Positions 33,660 to 44,980 of a DNA stretch of 64,000 nucleotides are shown here, piece by piece. Source of the stretch: Crotalaria pallida (lineage: Eukaryota > Streptophyta > Magnoliopsida > Fabales > Fabaceae). The notes beneath the pieces are model-generated. The model was not told the DNA's origin. It searched no databases and was given only the letters and a program-made list of their open reading frames with translations. The stretch's first letter is position 1; each line of letters opens with the position of its first letter. The translations under genes and the position numbers were made by a program. The stretch lies in assembly GCA_037953625.1 (NCBI GenBank), contig CM075654.1, positions 21,383,501 to 21,447,500 on the forward strand, read 5' to 3'.

Positions 33660-33916
33660 TATAAAAAACTTAAATTAGCTACAGAATATTCCCTAGCAAA
33701 CATATCAGCTACAAAATTTTATATCATTAGAAATATTCCTTAGCAAGGTCGTGGCTGTTCCATAGTTGTTTTCCTAATAATAAATGGTTTTTAAGTTATC
33801 GAACAATAACTACGGAAATTATTTTCGTATCTAATCCGTAGCTGATTTGATATAAAATTGCTATGGAATTATTCCCTAGCAAAATTCCGTAGCTATTCGA
33901 GAAAATTCTTGTAGTG
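33660..33916. repeat. Right subterminal repeats of the outer CACTA
   Basis: AGCTACAGAATATTCCCTAG, TCCGTAGCTGA and similar words mirror 15540-16111 and end in the terminal inverted repeat TCGAGAAAATTCTTGTAGTG. Confidence 0.75.
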
Positions 33917-35339
33917 TGAAGTGCTAAATTTTAAAGATAGAATTAAGTTCAAGCGTTTAAATTATTTAATACTTTAAATATTACGGCAGTATTAATTTTG
34001 GGTCAAAGTTTGTTTCTTATTGGCCGAAAGTGCATTCGACATCTAATTGTCTATGAGGTGTATCGATCATTAAAGTAGGTTTTACGTTTATCAAAAACGA
34101 TTATTTCATATGCATGAGGTGGATCGAACCCCCTGGCGTCTTGCTTAAAAAATCAAATATCTACTAACTATGTAGAATCTTGTTTATTGGGTCAAAGATT
34201 AAAATAATTAACTTATTGTCAATGGTTATTAAATATAATTTATTTATCAAAACAATGTAATAAATAAAGTTTGTGGATCGGAGAGGGCTAATTTTGTGGC
34301 ATGTTGTTAGAGTACATCCATCTCAAGTAAAAAAAAATGTTTACCAATCTCAACCATTGAATATTTTTTTCGAGGTAATCTCAATTATTGAATATAATAA
34401 AATATTAAAATCATTAAACCTTAATTCTTGAATTTATATTAGAATTTACTCTAAATTCGTGCAATGGTGCTTCTGATAAAATGTAAGTTTCACTTATGAT
34501 GAGACTTACCCAACTAATAAAATACTATAGCACTTCCCTCAAATGATTAGAAATGTATTAGTATTTCTTATCATGTTAGTAAATGCTTTATTTGTTTGTT
34601 CGCCACTTATACACCCTGCTTGGATACTAATCCAAAAGAAATAAGTTGTATGTGGGATAGTTTATGGGTATCCTTCCAAATCATACATATATCATTCATA
34701 TGTGTATAGCTTAGGGAAAAGGCCAACACGTTTAGAAAATTAGTATACTAGGGTAGGTGGTTTGAATAGAAATATAGTTATAAGTTTTCGAGTTCTCCAT
34801 CCATTATTCAAACAAATGAATAAATTGGAGTGCCAATACCATATTATGATCAATTTAAGTGAAATCTTGCACAATTTACACACTCACACGTGACTCACAT
34901 CGAACATATAATTGAAGGTGTTTTTTAAAAAATCTCACAATTTAACATATATCTCAGAAGAATATTTCTTTGGGATGTTTATTTTTCTATATCTAGTTGA
35001 GATGAGACAAACAATATGATTTATTATCTATTATGATCTTCTACCTGCAACAAAATCTAGATAGAACCTATTTATGTTCGTTTCCTTATTTCTATATTTA
35101 ACATAAAATAAATGTCATCGTTCAAACTAGTTAGTTTTATAACTCTTGAAGGGATCTCTAAAACATGTAACCCTCCATGTGAAGATAAATGGCATCGTCC
35201 AAAGATATTCATATTAGTATTTTCCTTCTGTATTTTTTTAGCGAGATTTTCATTTCATAGAAAAGTAGCAACTAGAATACAGATTCAGGGTGAAATATGA
35301 CAGAACTCCAAATTTGAAATGAACATTTTTATTGATAGA
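33917..35339. other. Inter-copy DNA with a third, diverged upstream region
   Basis: 33950-34285 (TTAATACTTTAAATATTAC, AGTATTAATTTTGGGTCAAA, then ACAATGTAATAAAT) is a diverged copy of the upstream flank of the zinc-finger gene (14505-14830, 37765-37981), but no gene is attached. 34286-35339 is AT-rich with no recognisable gene. Confidence 0.5.
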
Positions 35340-35636
35340 AAAAGAAATTATACGATGTACAACAGTAAATATGCCTCCCCAGAGACCAAAGTCTCCTACA
35401 ACACATACAATACAACAATGGCTTGATGTGCACAGACTAAGTCTCATACAGATACCAAATTCTCCAAATAACAACATAAATGAGTGTCTACCATTGCACA
35501 ACACATTGTATAATAAATAATACTTTCCTAATAATCACTTAACTTCTAATAATTGACTACACAAGATTTTCCCCCAAATATTTGATACTACCACATCCTA
35601 AAAACTGTCTAAACCATTTAAATAACCAAATCTACC
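35340..35636. repeat. Partial tandem copy of the zinc-finger 3' flank
   Basis: A diverged repeat of 12640-12895 and 35905-36170, sharing GAGACCAAAGTCTCCTAC, AAATAACAACATAAATGA and CCATTGCACAACACATT. It directly precedes copy B, so the local array once held at least three repeat units. Confidence 0.65.
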
Positions 35637-36667
35637 GTGTCCTCAAGGTGAATATTTGAAATTGACTAATCAGGATAGACTCCTTCACTTGGGTTGTGTC
35701 TACAATTGACATTACTCTTTGCACTTTCTCTGCAACTGTTTGGATGACCATTGTACAATGATTTGGGTCTGGAGGCTCCGGTGGTGGACATTGGGTGAAC
35801 ATATGTAAGACACCGAACTCAGCCACCCTATACACTTCAGAGGACAAACAGATGTCTAGCATGCACACTCTTTTATCACACTCTCCAAATAACAACACAA
35901 ATATATTGTTCAAGAGACCAAAGTCTCCTACTGCACACACAAGACAACAATGCTTGTTGTCTCAGAGGTTACAAAGAATGTTCTGTATCCCAAACTCTCA
36001 AAATAACAACATAAATGATTGCCTACCATTGCACAACACATTATACAATAAAAATAACTTCTCCTAATAAACACTTAACTACTAATAAATGACTACATAA
36101 GATTTACCCCCAAATACTTGATACTACCATATCCTAACAAATGTCTAAACCACGTAAAAAACTAAATCTGCCATACGACTGATAGGTGGTTCCTATCAAA
36201 CTACGTGTAAAGGTATGACATAAGTCGCTCTTGAGCTATTAAAGTTTTCGCTTATGAAGATTTTGACTCTGGAAAATATTAAACTATGAAGGTCAATCAA
36301 GTCTAACAAAGAAGTTATGATCCTTATATATCAATTAAGATTAAATATTATTTGATATATGGGAAAAACAAGCAGAAGGAAGGAAAAATCAAAATAAAAA
36401 GAAATCATTATATGATGCCCAAGAAATTAGAAACATGAAAGATTAGACAACTAAACTTAAACTTAACCAAATAACTCGTAATCAACATTCCATAAGTCCA
36501 TAAGAAGATCAAACACTCAAGATTATTGTAAATCGACAAATTTAAGCATATGCAAGAAAACTCTCCACATCAATATTATGCATATCACACTTCCATTTTC
36601 CTTATCTTAATATCCAATAGGAAGAATGATATGATGATGCCTAAGGCCAAGTTGTTCTTCTTCTACT

Positions 36668-37501
36668 TTAACCTTGGTTTTCACTTGTATGTTGAGCCAT
36701 AACAGAAGAGGATTTCTTACGACGGTTATTTCTTTGTTGGATTCTTGACTTAATTCTCTCCCCTTTCTCTTCCTTGGTTTCAAGTTTGTAGTGCACAACC
36801 CTCACATGGGATGCGAAAAGTTGCGAAGTAGAGAACTGACCCCTGCACTAAGAACATGTGAATTTCTCGTCTTTACTCCGCGCAAGACTGTGAAATCGAC
36901 CATCACCATTGTTATTATTATCATTACCCATATCGTTAATATCAAAATTGGCAGCAGCAACAGTACTAATGGTAATTGAGTGATTGTTGTTTCCTCCTAT
37001 GTTGAGTTCATTAGTTGGAGGAATAACAACATTAAAAGTGGGGGGTTTTGAAATGTTAGGGAGACTGATACAAGGATTTGGGGCTTTGTGGTTCGTCACT
37101 CCATGATCATGATACCCATTGGTATTGTGATTGAGATTTGACCCAAAACATTTCCAAGCTGAATGGTTGTACAAAATATCTGAATTTTTTAGCTCTTCAG
37201 CGCTTATTGTGCGTATAATTAGCTTATTCGGTGGCAAAGATGATGATGATGATGATGATGATAAGTGCACAAGTTGATTTCTTCCAGCACTCAACCCACC
37301 ACTTCTTATAGCAAGAGCTTCTTCAACAGAATTATTTTTAGGGTTAGATGACAGTAAAAGAGGAAACAGAGGAGTTGTACTTGTGCTAACGTTTGTGGTA
37401 GGAGGGTGAGCAACAACAATACCAGTACCACAAACAATTCCAAGATTTTCATCAGCATGGTTGGGGTTTGATGAAGAGCTAGCAAGGTGATTCTTTTCCA
37501 T
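36668..37501 (-). pseudogene. C2H2 zinc-finger gene, copy B (nonsense in the finger)
   Basis: Nearly identical to the gene at 13402-14226, with three extra Ser codons in a Ser run (37248-37262). The start codon context and TATA box (37594-37603) are kept. In place of CPMC the sequence reads Cys-Ser-stop-Cys: the stop (TAG, 36848-36850) lies between the two zinc-binding cysteines. The reading frame then remains open for the rest of the finger and the basic tail to the normal stop at 36668-36670. The translated product (217 residues) would lack the whole finger and basic tail. Frame retention beyond the stop suggests recent inactivation. Confidence 0.85.
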
Positions 37502-37593
37502 GGTGACGGAAAGATGAAAGGTTGAACAAAGAGAGATAAAGAAAGATATTTTTCAAGACAAACTCAAGGTGAATGTAACGCGTGTCTTGAACT

Positions 37594-37603
37594 CCTTTTT
37601 ATA
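37594..37603 (-). promoter_or_regulatory. TATA box of zinc-finger copy B
   Basis: TATAAAAAGG on the minus strand, identical to copy A. Confidence 0.55.
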
Positions 37604-38438
37604 GTGGGTTGGTGATGCTAAAAGAGTACTTAATTTCTAAGCAACTAAATAGATTGAATATATTTTTGGAGATTTTTGCCAGAAGAATATATGTTGACTT
37701 ATGATTATTTTTCCACTTCAATTAACCTTAACAAGGGTTCTTAAGGCACTTGTTAGCAATACTCCTTATTTAATACTTTAAGTATTATGGTAGTATTAAT
37801 TTTGGGTCAAAGATTTATTTTATTTTATTTGCGCCAAGTGTATTCTCCAGCCAATATCCAAAAAGTAATTCCTTTTTAGACATAAAGATCATCAAAGTGG
37901 GTTTTGCATCTACCAACAAATCTTTTTGGATACTCACACAGGAATCAAACCTCTGACATCATGTTTAAAAAACTCGATCTTGTAACACCCCGATTTGGCA
38001 ACTTGAAAACTACAGTAACTTAAATTAAGTATAGTGAAAATTTGGGCCAATTTTTTTTTTAAAAACATGTATAACATAAACATGAGAACATTTAAACTTT
38101 TAAAACATAGTTACAATTAAAAATTAATGTTCTCATATTGCATAAAACCTTTCAAGTTCCAAACCGAGATGTCACAAGACACCGCACCTTGAAACTTGTT
38201 CACAAAACATCATTTAAATACATAGCCCGTGTGCTTGTTTCAAAAACATCAGTACAAAATTTTAGATGGGGTACAGTATGATATAGCTATGGCTTCTAAG
38301 AACTTGCAATGGAATACGATACTCTGAGGGGAAATACCTATCATCTAGTCATACACACTAAGACTCATTCTACGACTTTCAGTCCTCCTCGTCTGCCGTC
38401 TCAGGAGCTTCCTCCATAGCGTCGTCTTGTGTTTGCTC

Positions 38439-39947
38439 TGTTGGAAACCAACAAGCGGCTCAAAAAAGTCTAGAGGGGGGTGAATAGAATTTTGAAGCCT
38501 CAATACCAATATTTCGATTACCAAAGAGAATGGATTTAAGAAAATCAATTTTTAACAAAATTAATACTGATTAATCGATTACTAATCGATTAATGCCGAA
38601 GCTTACTTTCAAACTAATCGAGTTACTGAGACGTTACTCGATTAATGCCGAAAGCACCTCAAAAACTAATCGATTAACAAACGTCTTAATCGAGTAATAA
38701 TCGAGTAATTCGAACAGTATCTGATGCAATTTCAGTTTTAATCGAAATTCAATGAAGATTACAATGCCTTGATGCACCAACAAATGATGTATGAATGTAT
38801 GAACAATATCAAGTAAATTTACCAAGCCAATTTAGGTTAATTAACAAGGAATTGAAAAACCCCAAATTAAACCTAATTCAATTGTTCTTGGTTAATGAAA
38901 ACTAGAAGAAATAAAAGCAAGGAAGACAAGATTTATCCTGGTTCACTCTCTACCACTGAGAGCTACTCCAATCCCCTTTATCAAAAGATAAAGAGTTTCT
39001 ACTAGATACTTCAATTGTTAGAATACAGTGTTAAGATGCAACTCTCACAAGTTATCCTATCTTAACCCCTTCAAAGAGAGTACCAATCTCTTTGATAAAC
39101 TACCCAATTGAATCCGTATCTTGTCCTCTTGAATTTGTTGAAGATGCTTCCAACCAAATTCCTTTTCCAATTTGCTTTGAGATTCTTCAAAGTCTTGATT
39201 TGTGAATTCTTCACCTCTTTGTTGAAAGCTTGAATATGACAACCTTCTTGTTGTGAATTGCTTCAACATAAAACTAAAAACTAGAAGACTTGGATCTCAA
39301 TAGAACATAGAATATTGAAAGATCATGAGTGAAGAAGATTGAAAGTAGTTGAATCTTGATATCACAAAGGTAAGTAGTAATAGCTCTTGAAAATATGAAA
39401 GTATGTTTCTCAATATGAAATTATGAAAGAGTGTGTAACCTTGTCTAAGTACAAATGACATCCTTTTAAAACAAAATATTATTTTTCTAAAATAGTAGCA
39501 ATTAATCGATTAAGGTTAATACACTAATCGATTAACATGTGTTAATTCGTGCTAATCGATTAACGTATAACACACTACTCGATTAACCTAAATTAACACA
39601 ATCAGTGTTGTACAGTTATTTGTGTTAATCGATTAATCCTTACGTGTTAATCGATTAACCACTGTAAAAAGTGATTAAAAGTAAAGCTTTTCAAATGTAC
39701 TTTGACAAATACTTTATTTAGAGCTATTTCATCAAGATTAATCTTTCTTCACTTAATTAATCAAACAATATTATAAATCTAATTGAGATTCCTAAAGCTA
39801 CCACCCACTCTCATGATATGCAAAAAGAAATATTACATTGATTAGAAATAAAATAAACTAAATCTAATTCTAATCTTCATGAGTGGTGCTTTCCATTGAA
39901 TGTTGTTGCTTGGTAGTTTGTTAGCATCAAAACATCATAACTCTACA
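38439..39947 (-). repeat. 3' LTR of the Sirevirus-like fragment
   Basis: 1509 bases. It carries TTAATCGATTAA/TAATCGAGTAA clusters at about 38573-38710 and 39500-39660, in the same two positions as in the element at 1286. Its minus-strand end, GGTTTCCAACA, equals the end of the LTR at 55964. Confidence 0.8.
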
Positions 39948-40085
39948 AACTCCCGCTTTTTGATGATGACAAACAATTAAGCATTAAGTTTTTAAATACT
40001 CCCCCTAAATGTGATACACTTAGGAACAATATCTAAAAAAACTTATCCTACAAGAACAACATCAACAAACATTTCTCCCCCTTTT
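39948..40085 (-). other. Three polypurine-tract-like motifs
   Basis: On the minus strand: AAAAAGCGGGAGTT abutting the LTR (about 39948-39962), TAGGGGGAGTA at about 39998-40008, and CAAAAGGGGGAGAA at about 40074-40087. The LTR-proximal tract carries a C interruption. Confidence 0.55.
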
Positions 40086-40087
40086 GG

Positions 40088-40569
40088 CATCATTAAAAAG
40101 TATTGAATTTAGAAGAAAATTTCTTTGCCAAAAGTTGGAGGTAAGTGATAACAATTGCATAGATATATATATATGAACAAGCACTAAATTGGATAAGAAT
40201 AATAATGCAGTAAAAACAGAGAAATTTGGCCATAACCAAGACCATAAAGAAAACAACATTTTCATCCAAGAGAGCATAAACCAAAATAGTGCCAAAACAT
40301 ACAGAAATAGTCCAAATTTTGAAAATGTTAACACCATAATCAGAGTCCAAAGACATATAGTCCAGCAGCAAGAAAAACATAATCTAGGCCATATACAGAC
40401 CCTAGGTAAAACAACCAAAACAAAAAAACAAATCTATCCAGCCAAGTACAAAAGACCACAGAACCATCAAAAACAGTTTAAAAATAGCATAAACCAGCAG
40501 TGAAAACAGTTCAGAAAAGTCACTGAAAATCATATAAAATGATGAAAATCTGCATAGTAACCAGAAGAA
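40088..40569. other. Internal non-coding region of the Sirevirus-like fragment
   Basis: A-rich on the plus strand. Overlapping open frames on both strands show no recognisable protein. Confidence 0.4.
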
Positions 40570-40944
40570 CTAAGGGTTTGGAGGAAAGTGTTGGGTGAAA
40601 AGGTTAGAGAAATGCTCCATCAATCTGTGCTCCATTGCAAGATTTTTATTATCCATACGTTGTTCCATGGCTGCAAGTTCTTCATCAATATGCTGAACCA
40701 AAGAAGCATGAGCAGCCTGTGCATCAAACGGAGCTTCCAAATTACCAAAATCAATATAATCTTCAAGATTTGGCCCTTGATCCGTATCCATAGGATCAGC
40801 AGTAGTAGGAGGAGCAGCAGGGGCTGCTTGTGCAGCAGGAGGAGGAACAAGAGCATCTTGGGCAGCTTGAGCAGCTTGCTCCAAAGCCTTGATCTGCGAC
40901 TTCCACAACCAAGTCCTAGTAGGCTTATGAAAAGCAATCTTCAT
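40570..40944 (-). pseudogene. Env-like/ORF3 C-terminal fragment of a Sirevirus
   Basis: 124 residues in this frame: MKIAFHKPTRTWLWKSQIKA, an Ala/Pro-rich linker, an acidic patch (DPMDTDQGPNLEDYIDFGNL), and a helical segment (DEELAAMEQRMDNKNLAMEH) ending HFPPNP. It lies between the expected end of pol and the polypurine tracts, where Sireviruses often carry an extra env-like ORF of unknown function with an Ala/Pro-rich, coiled-coil C-terminus. Similarity is by position and composition, so the call is tentative. A TATA-like box (41174-41180) and a palindrome cluster lie upstream of a nearby ATG at 41156. It could be a host-derived or defective ORF. Confidence 0.45.
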
Positions 40945-41173
40945 GTAATTGATGTGATGAGAATTTAAGCACCAATTTTTGGTGAAATTGATGATGGATT
41001 CAGGTAATAATGGTGATATGAGGAAGAAATTAGGGAAGAAAAATGAGTAATTTTGGGATTACAGTAGCCCTTCATGGTGATATGCAATTTTCGAATATGT
41101 GAGAAGAGAGAAGAGTTCGGAGAAAAGAGAGAAAAGAAAGAAGAAAAATGAGCCATTGTGCTGAAAAATGGTT

Positions 41174-41352
41174 TTTATAAAGATCACGCGTTAATCGAGT
41201 AATGAAGCCATTAATCGATTAATTTGACCCTTAATCGAGTAGAAAATCCTTAATCGATTAAGTGCGAAAGCAGTTTAAAATTTAATCGAGTAGCAGCTTC
41301 ATTAATCGAGTAAGTGCGAAAAGTGTTTAAAATTTAATCGAGTAGCAGTATC
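41174..41352 (-). promoter_or_regulatory. Palindrome cluster plus TATA-like box upstream of ORF3
   Basis: Seven or eight TTAATCGATTAA/TTAATCGAGTAG-type units (about 41190-41350) are followed on the minus strand by CTTTATAAAAACC (41171-41183), about 20 bases before an ATG at 41156. It repeats the palindrome-then-TATA order of the LTR U3 regions. Confidence 0.45.
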
Positions 41353-41582
41353 ATTAAAATAATTTTCCATAATAAAGTAATTCTTTTCCAATTTAACAAT
41401 AAACTATTGTTTGTTTATTAAAAATATTTTCCTTTATGTTGAAATACTATCTAATATAAAATAAATCATTTTTACTAGATTATTTTCTAAAGCATCCTTA
41501 TCATTATATAAAATATTTTCCTTTATTAATAACCATCATAAAAATACATATTTTATTTATTTATAAAAATGAGGGACTTCAC

Positions 41583-42184
41583 ATCCTCCCCCACTAAATT
41601 GAATTTCGTCCCCGAAATTCACTTTCTAAAATCTTTCACTTCCCAAAATATTCCAATAAAAGAAAATTTTCGTTTCATTTTTCTCAAAATATCTTTTGGA
41701 ATTCTCCCCCACTAAAAGAATTTAGTTACGTTTTCCTCAAAATTTTCAATTTCAAACATATTTATAGAAAATTTTCCCGATAAATTTTCTAAATAAATTC
41801 TTTCAAATGAAATATTTCGAATAAAATTCTTCAAATCAGACAGTTTTTCATAAAACTTAAGGGAAAATTCATCTTCCACTGCGCACTCTGATTTCTCAGG
41901 CACAAATAACGAAATATTTATATGACTTTATTCTTTAACAGTTGTAAACATCAGGGTGATCAGTCCTAATATTCAAACCATTAATAATAAAATCATCCCT
42001 TTCGGATAAAATCTTCCACAAGAAAGAGCATATGAGGTGTCTTCAAGTTAGATGAACTTAAAGATAAAGTAATTGTCACCGTCAGATTTAGCTAAATAGT
42101 CAAGTTCTAGGGACATTTCCGTTGGGGAGACAAAAATTTGTCCTTTCCCGTTGGTTATTAATCTCTCTAGCCTTAACTAATCCT
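41583..42184 (-). other. 3' internal region of a minus-strand gypsy element
   Basis: It begins with the polypurine tract (CCTCCCCCACTAAATT) and GAATTTCGTCCCCGAAATTC on the plus strand. The rest is AT-rich with no pol similarity. It is cut at about 42184 by a Sirevirus-like LTR. Confidence 0.55.
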
Positions 42185-42229
42185 TGTAGAATCAAAGACC
42201 TTTTGATGAGACTGGAGAATCAAAGAGCT

Positions 42230-42740
42230 TTTGATGATGTCAAATAAATAAGCGCGGCTTATGCTAAGGCGTCAGACTTATCAGCGCAAGCATTTCGCTA
42301 AAGGCAAAGGCTCTGCAGAAGCTCGGAAACTTAATTTTGCGTGTGCGTTCCGACAAAGGCAAAGGCTCGGCGGAGGCTCGGAAAATTGGGATTCTAAGCT
42401 ACCTGGAACAAGTCAGCATTTGAAGCTCAAGCTCGATATGCGCTCGGCCCTTGATCACGGCTGAGTTTATCCAAGTTTGCAAGTTCATTTCTTCTTTTCT
42501 AGACAGTAAGCTCAGATGATGATTTGCTCTGTACTCGCTCGGATTAAGCTTGAAATTGCCACAGCATCAGAAAGAGCAAATAAGCTCGGGTTGATCGCAC
42601 TCAACTTGTCTGATTGCCCCACGCTCAGATCAAGCTCAGAAACACCAAGCTCGAACAAAGCTCAAAGCTCGGGAATCTCTGTTCATCGTCTTCAACAATG
42701 CATCATCTTCAACCTTCAGACTCTGCTCAGTTGTTCCGAA
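42230..42740. repeat. GCTCGG/AAGCTC motif cluster in the LTR
   Basis: More than a dozen GCTCGG, AAGCTCGG and AAGCTCAG words in 500 bases, irregularly spaced. This family has this CpG-containing motif where the other Sirevirus-like LTRs carry TTAATCGATTAA. Confidence 0.6.
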
Positions 42741-43317
42741 CATTGTATTACCGTTGAGTCTGGGTAGAAGTTCTAGGCTTTAACTCCAATGTGACGCGCT
42801 TGTTTTCGAAAGGGTTTTGCTCGATTAGTTTGGACTTGTAAGGTTTTCCAAAAATTAGGGTGGAAAAATTTTTCTTTTAAATACACTTGATCGATAAGTA
42901 AAATCAAAAAGTTGGAATCCGAGAAGTTATAAATCATTGGAAAGCAGTCGAGGGTTTTCGCAATGAATATTATTTTCATAAATACAACCTTTAGTCCCTC
43001 GATTGCGAGTTCTTTAAAAACTGATCAAGACCGGATTCCGAAACCATTTAAAAATCAGCGGAATATTGAAATGCGCAAAGTGAACCGTAGTTGTAGATAA
43101 TAAGTCATAAAGGTCTGATACAAAATAGTTACAAGTCCATTGGAAATAAAACACTCTGACAATACCTCACCAAAAGCAAAATTTACAAAAGGTAAAGCTC
43201 AAAAAGAAAGGGTATCATCAGAGCCGGTCGTCGGTCCACTGCAGCTACTCCATAGGCAGAGATCACCGGTTTCGTCCCACGAAACCTACGAGGACGAAAG
43301 CGAACTACGGGATTGGG

Positions 43318-43410
43318 ATGGTAGAGAGTGATCTATACTTCACCCTCAAAATGACCCGGTGATCCCGATACTCCCAAATACCATCAAGGAGCAGGCGAAT
43401 TTCGATGCAA
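43318..43410 (-). pseudogene. LTR-encoded protein remnant, 3' LTR copy
   Basis: On the minus strand: LLLDGIWEYRDHRVIL, then after a frameshift a stretch that in the other LTR reads GHFEGEVEITLYHPNP and VVRFRPRRFRG. It is similar to the remnant at 10175-10545. Confidence 0.5.
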
Positions 43411-43698
43411 GACAGGCATTCGGTCATCACCTACAAGGGAAGGAGAGTAAGCCTAACACAGTCGCATTATCGAATAAGCCTAAGCCCTAACATTCACAGC
43501 CAGATAAACAACAGCAACAATCAGTGCAGTAATGCATGTACATATGAGCAAACACCAATTTAGTTATTATCTTCAAGTTAGGTGGCATGATGCATGTACA
43601 TGTTCTCCAACTCTGAGTTTGAGGCCTCTATGTCCACCGGGTCCAGATCTGAGGAACGGTGTGTTCAAGAACACGGCACGGCTTACGGCACGTCTACC

Positions 43699-44000
43699 CG
43701 CGTAAACGGCATGACTTACAGTGTTTCCACCAGCGTAAAAGGCACGACTTACAGTGTTTCCACCAGCGTAAACGGCACGACTTACAGTGTTTCCACCAGC
43801 ATAAACGGCACGACTTACAGTGTTTCCACCAGCGTAAAAGGCACGACTTACAGTGTTTCCACCAGCGTAAACGGTACGACTTACAGTATCTCTACCAGCG
43901 TAAAAGACACGACTTACAGTGCGTCCACCAGCGTAAACGGCACGACTTACAGTGTTTCCACCAGCGTAAACAGCACGACTTACGGTGAACCCTGTGCAGG
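43699..44000. repeat. 33-base minisatellite, about nine units
   Basis: The core is CGTAAACGGCACGACTTACA plus GTGTTTCCACCAG. The unit length of 33 is a multiple of three, so several frames stay open on both strands (TTYSVSTSVNG, GGNTVSRAVYA). These are not genes. The other LTR has about eight units (51986-52240), a one-unit difference. Confidence 0.92.
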
Positions 44001-44469
44001 CTTTCATAAAATATCAAGTTCAGTTACAAAAACAGTTCATAGGTTCACCGGCGTAGAAAAGGCACGCCTTACGGTGTTTCCACCTGCGTAGGTGTTCCTC
44101 AGATTGGGACTGGTCTGATAACCTAGCTCATGTCATGTATGTTGTCAATGCAACTCTTGCAACCCTAGGTTATCATGCACATGTTCAAGTTCCTGGTTTA
44201 TTATTAATCCAACTATGTCATACTTACTTGACATCAGTCCAGCATGGATACATACACAGCCATAGGCATCCACAGGTATCCATAAGTATCTAAGCATACA
44301 AATGACATAGCAGAGTCGTACTAGTTCTAGGTCAGGTTTATGTCTAAGTATTCGGACAGAGTCCCATCATTTACTTGACCTAGGTCACCTTAAGTACTTA
44401 AATACTTAAGACTTCGGTTAAGTGTGTCCTAAACACTTAAGACTAGGTTTAACTGACTTCAGTTGACTA

Positions 44470-44980
44470 ATCATGGACTAAGTCCAATAATCTTGGACTA
44501 AACCACACTAATCAGGAGTTTAGTCTCATTAATCATGAATTAGACCTCACTAATCTTGAATTAAGTCTAGCTTAATTGACTAATCTCAGATTAAATCCGG
44601 CTAATCATGGATTAGGCCTAACTAATCATGGATTAGTTGACTAATCAGGGAATTAAGGTTACTAATCGAGGATTAAGTCTAACTAATCTTGGATTAGTTG
44701 ACTAGTCATGGTTTGAAGTCACTAATCGGGGATTAAGTCTAACTAATCTTGGATTAGTTGACTAATCATGGTTTGAAGTCACTAATCAAGGATCAAGTCC
44801 AACTAATCTTGGATTAGTTGACTCATCAGGGTTTAAGATTACTAATCAAGGATTAAGTCCAATTAATCTTGGATTAAGTCCAACTAATCATGGATTAGCT
44901 GACTAATCAGGGATTAGGGTTACTAATTTAGGATTAAGTCCAACTAATCTTGGATTAGTTGACTAATCATGGTTGAGGGA
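44470..44980. repeat. ACTAATCATGGATTAG minisatellite
   Basis: Degenerate units of about 60 bases, each with two or three words of the type TTGACTAATCATGG, CACTAATCGGGGATTAAGTC and TAACTAATCTTGGATTAG. The matching array is 52740-53250. Confidence 0.85.

Larger units (their letters stand above)
15540..33916 (-). mobile_element. Gene-capturing CACTA transposon (outer), with nested insertions
   Basis: The terminal inverted repeats are CACTACAAGAATTTTCTCGA at 15540 and its complement ending at 33916 (TTCTTGTAGTG). They are flanked by a 3-base duplication, TGA (15537-15539 and 33917-33919). Subterminal regions are full of short CGTAGCTA/TAGCTATT-type repeats in both orientations. These are hallmarks of CACTA (EnSpm) elements. 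Without the 12.6 kb retrotransposon at 16112-28748 it is about 5.7 kb. I see no transposase, so it is non-autonomous. It carries minus-strand exons resembling a sulfate transporter and malate dehydrogenase, plus unidentified exon-like segments, so it is a Pack-type CACTA. Confidence 0.9.
35637..37981. repeat. Duplicated zinc-finger segment, copy B
   Basis: Partner of 12370-14705, same orientation, nearly identical with scattered substitutions. Its upstream end is cut by a gypsy LTR beginning at 37982, where copy A continues uninterrupted. Confidence 0.9.
38439..41345 (-). mobile_element. Sirevirus-like copia fragment (3' part and LTR)
   Basis: A minus-strand fragment: LTR 38439-39947 (plus strand TGTTGGAAACC to CTCTACA), three polypurine motifs, then an internal region with an env-like ORF. 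It ends at about 41345 in a TTAATCGAGTAA cluster. There is no second LTR and no target duplication, so the upstream part was lost. The right boundary is approximate. Confidence 0.7.
37982..41582 (-). mobile_element. Ty3/gypsy LTR, split by a Sirevirus-like fragment
   Basis: On the plus strand it starts TGTAACACCCCGATTTGG and ends GGACTTCACA. It is followed by CATCCTCCCCCACTAAATT and a GAATTTCGTCCCCGAAATTC block, which is the polypurine tract region of a minus-strand gypsy element. So this is a 3' LTR. Without the insertion at 38439 to about 41345 it is about 0.7 kb. The minus strand near 38345-38424 encodes an acidic tail, EQTQDDAMEEAPETADEED, then stop, as in other gypsy LTRs here. Confidence 0.75.

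Noticed and set aside
43573..44091. Long open frames on both strands with TTYSVSTSVNG or TVSRAVYAGG repeats
   Set aside because: A 33-base repeat without stops opens several frames at once on both strands, so they are not genes.
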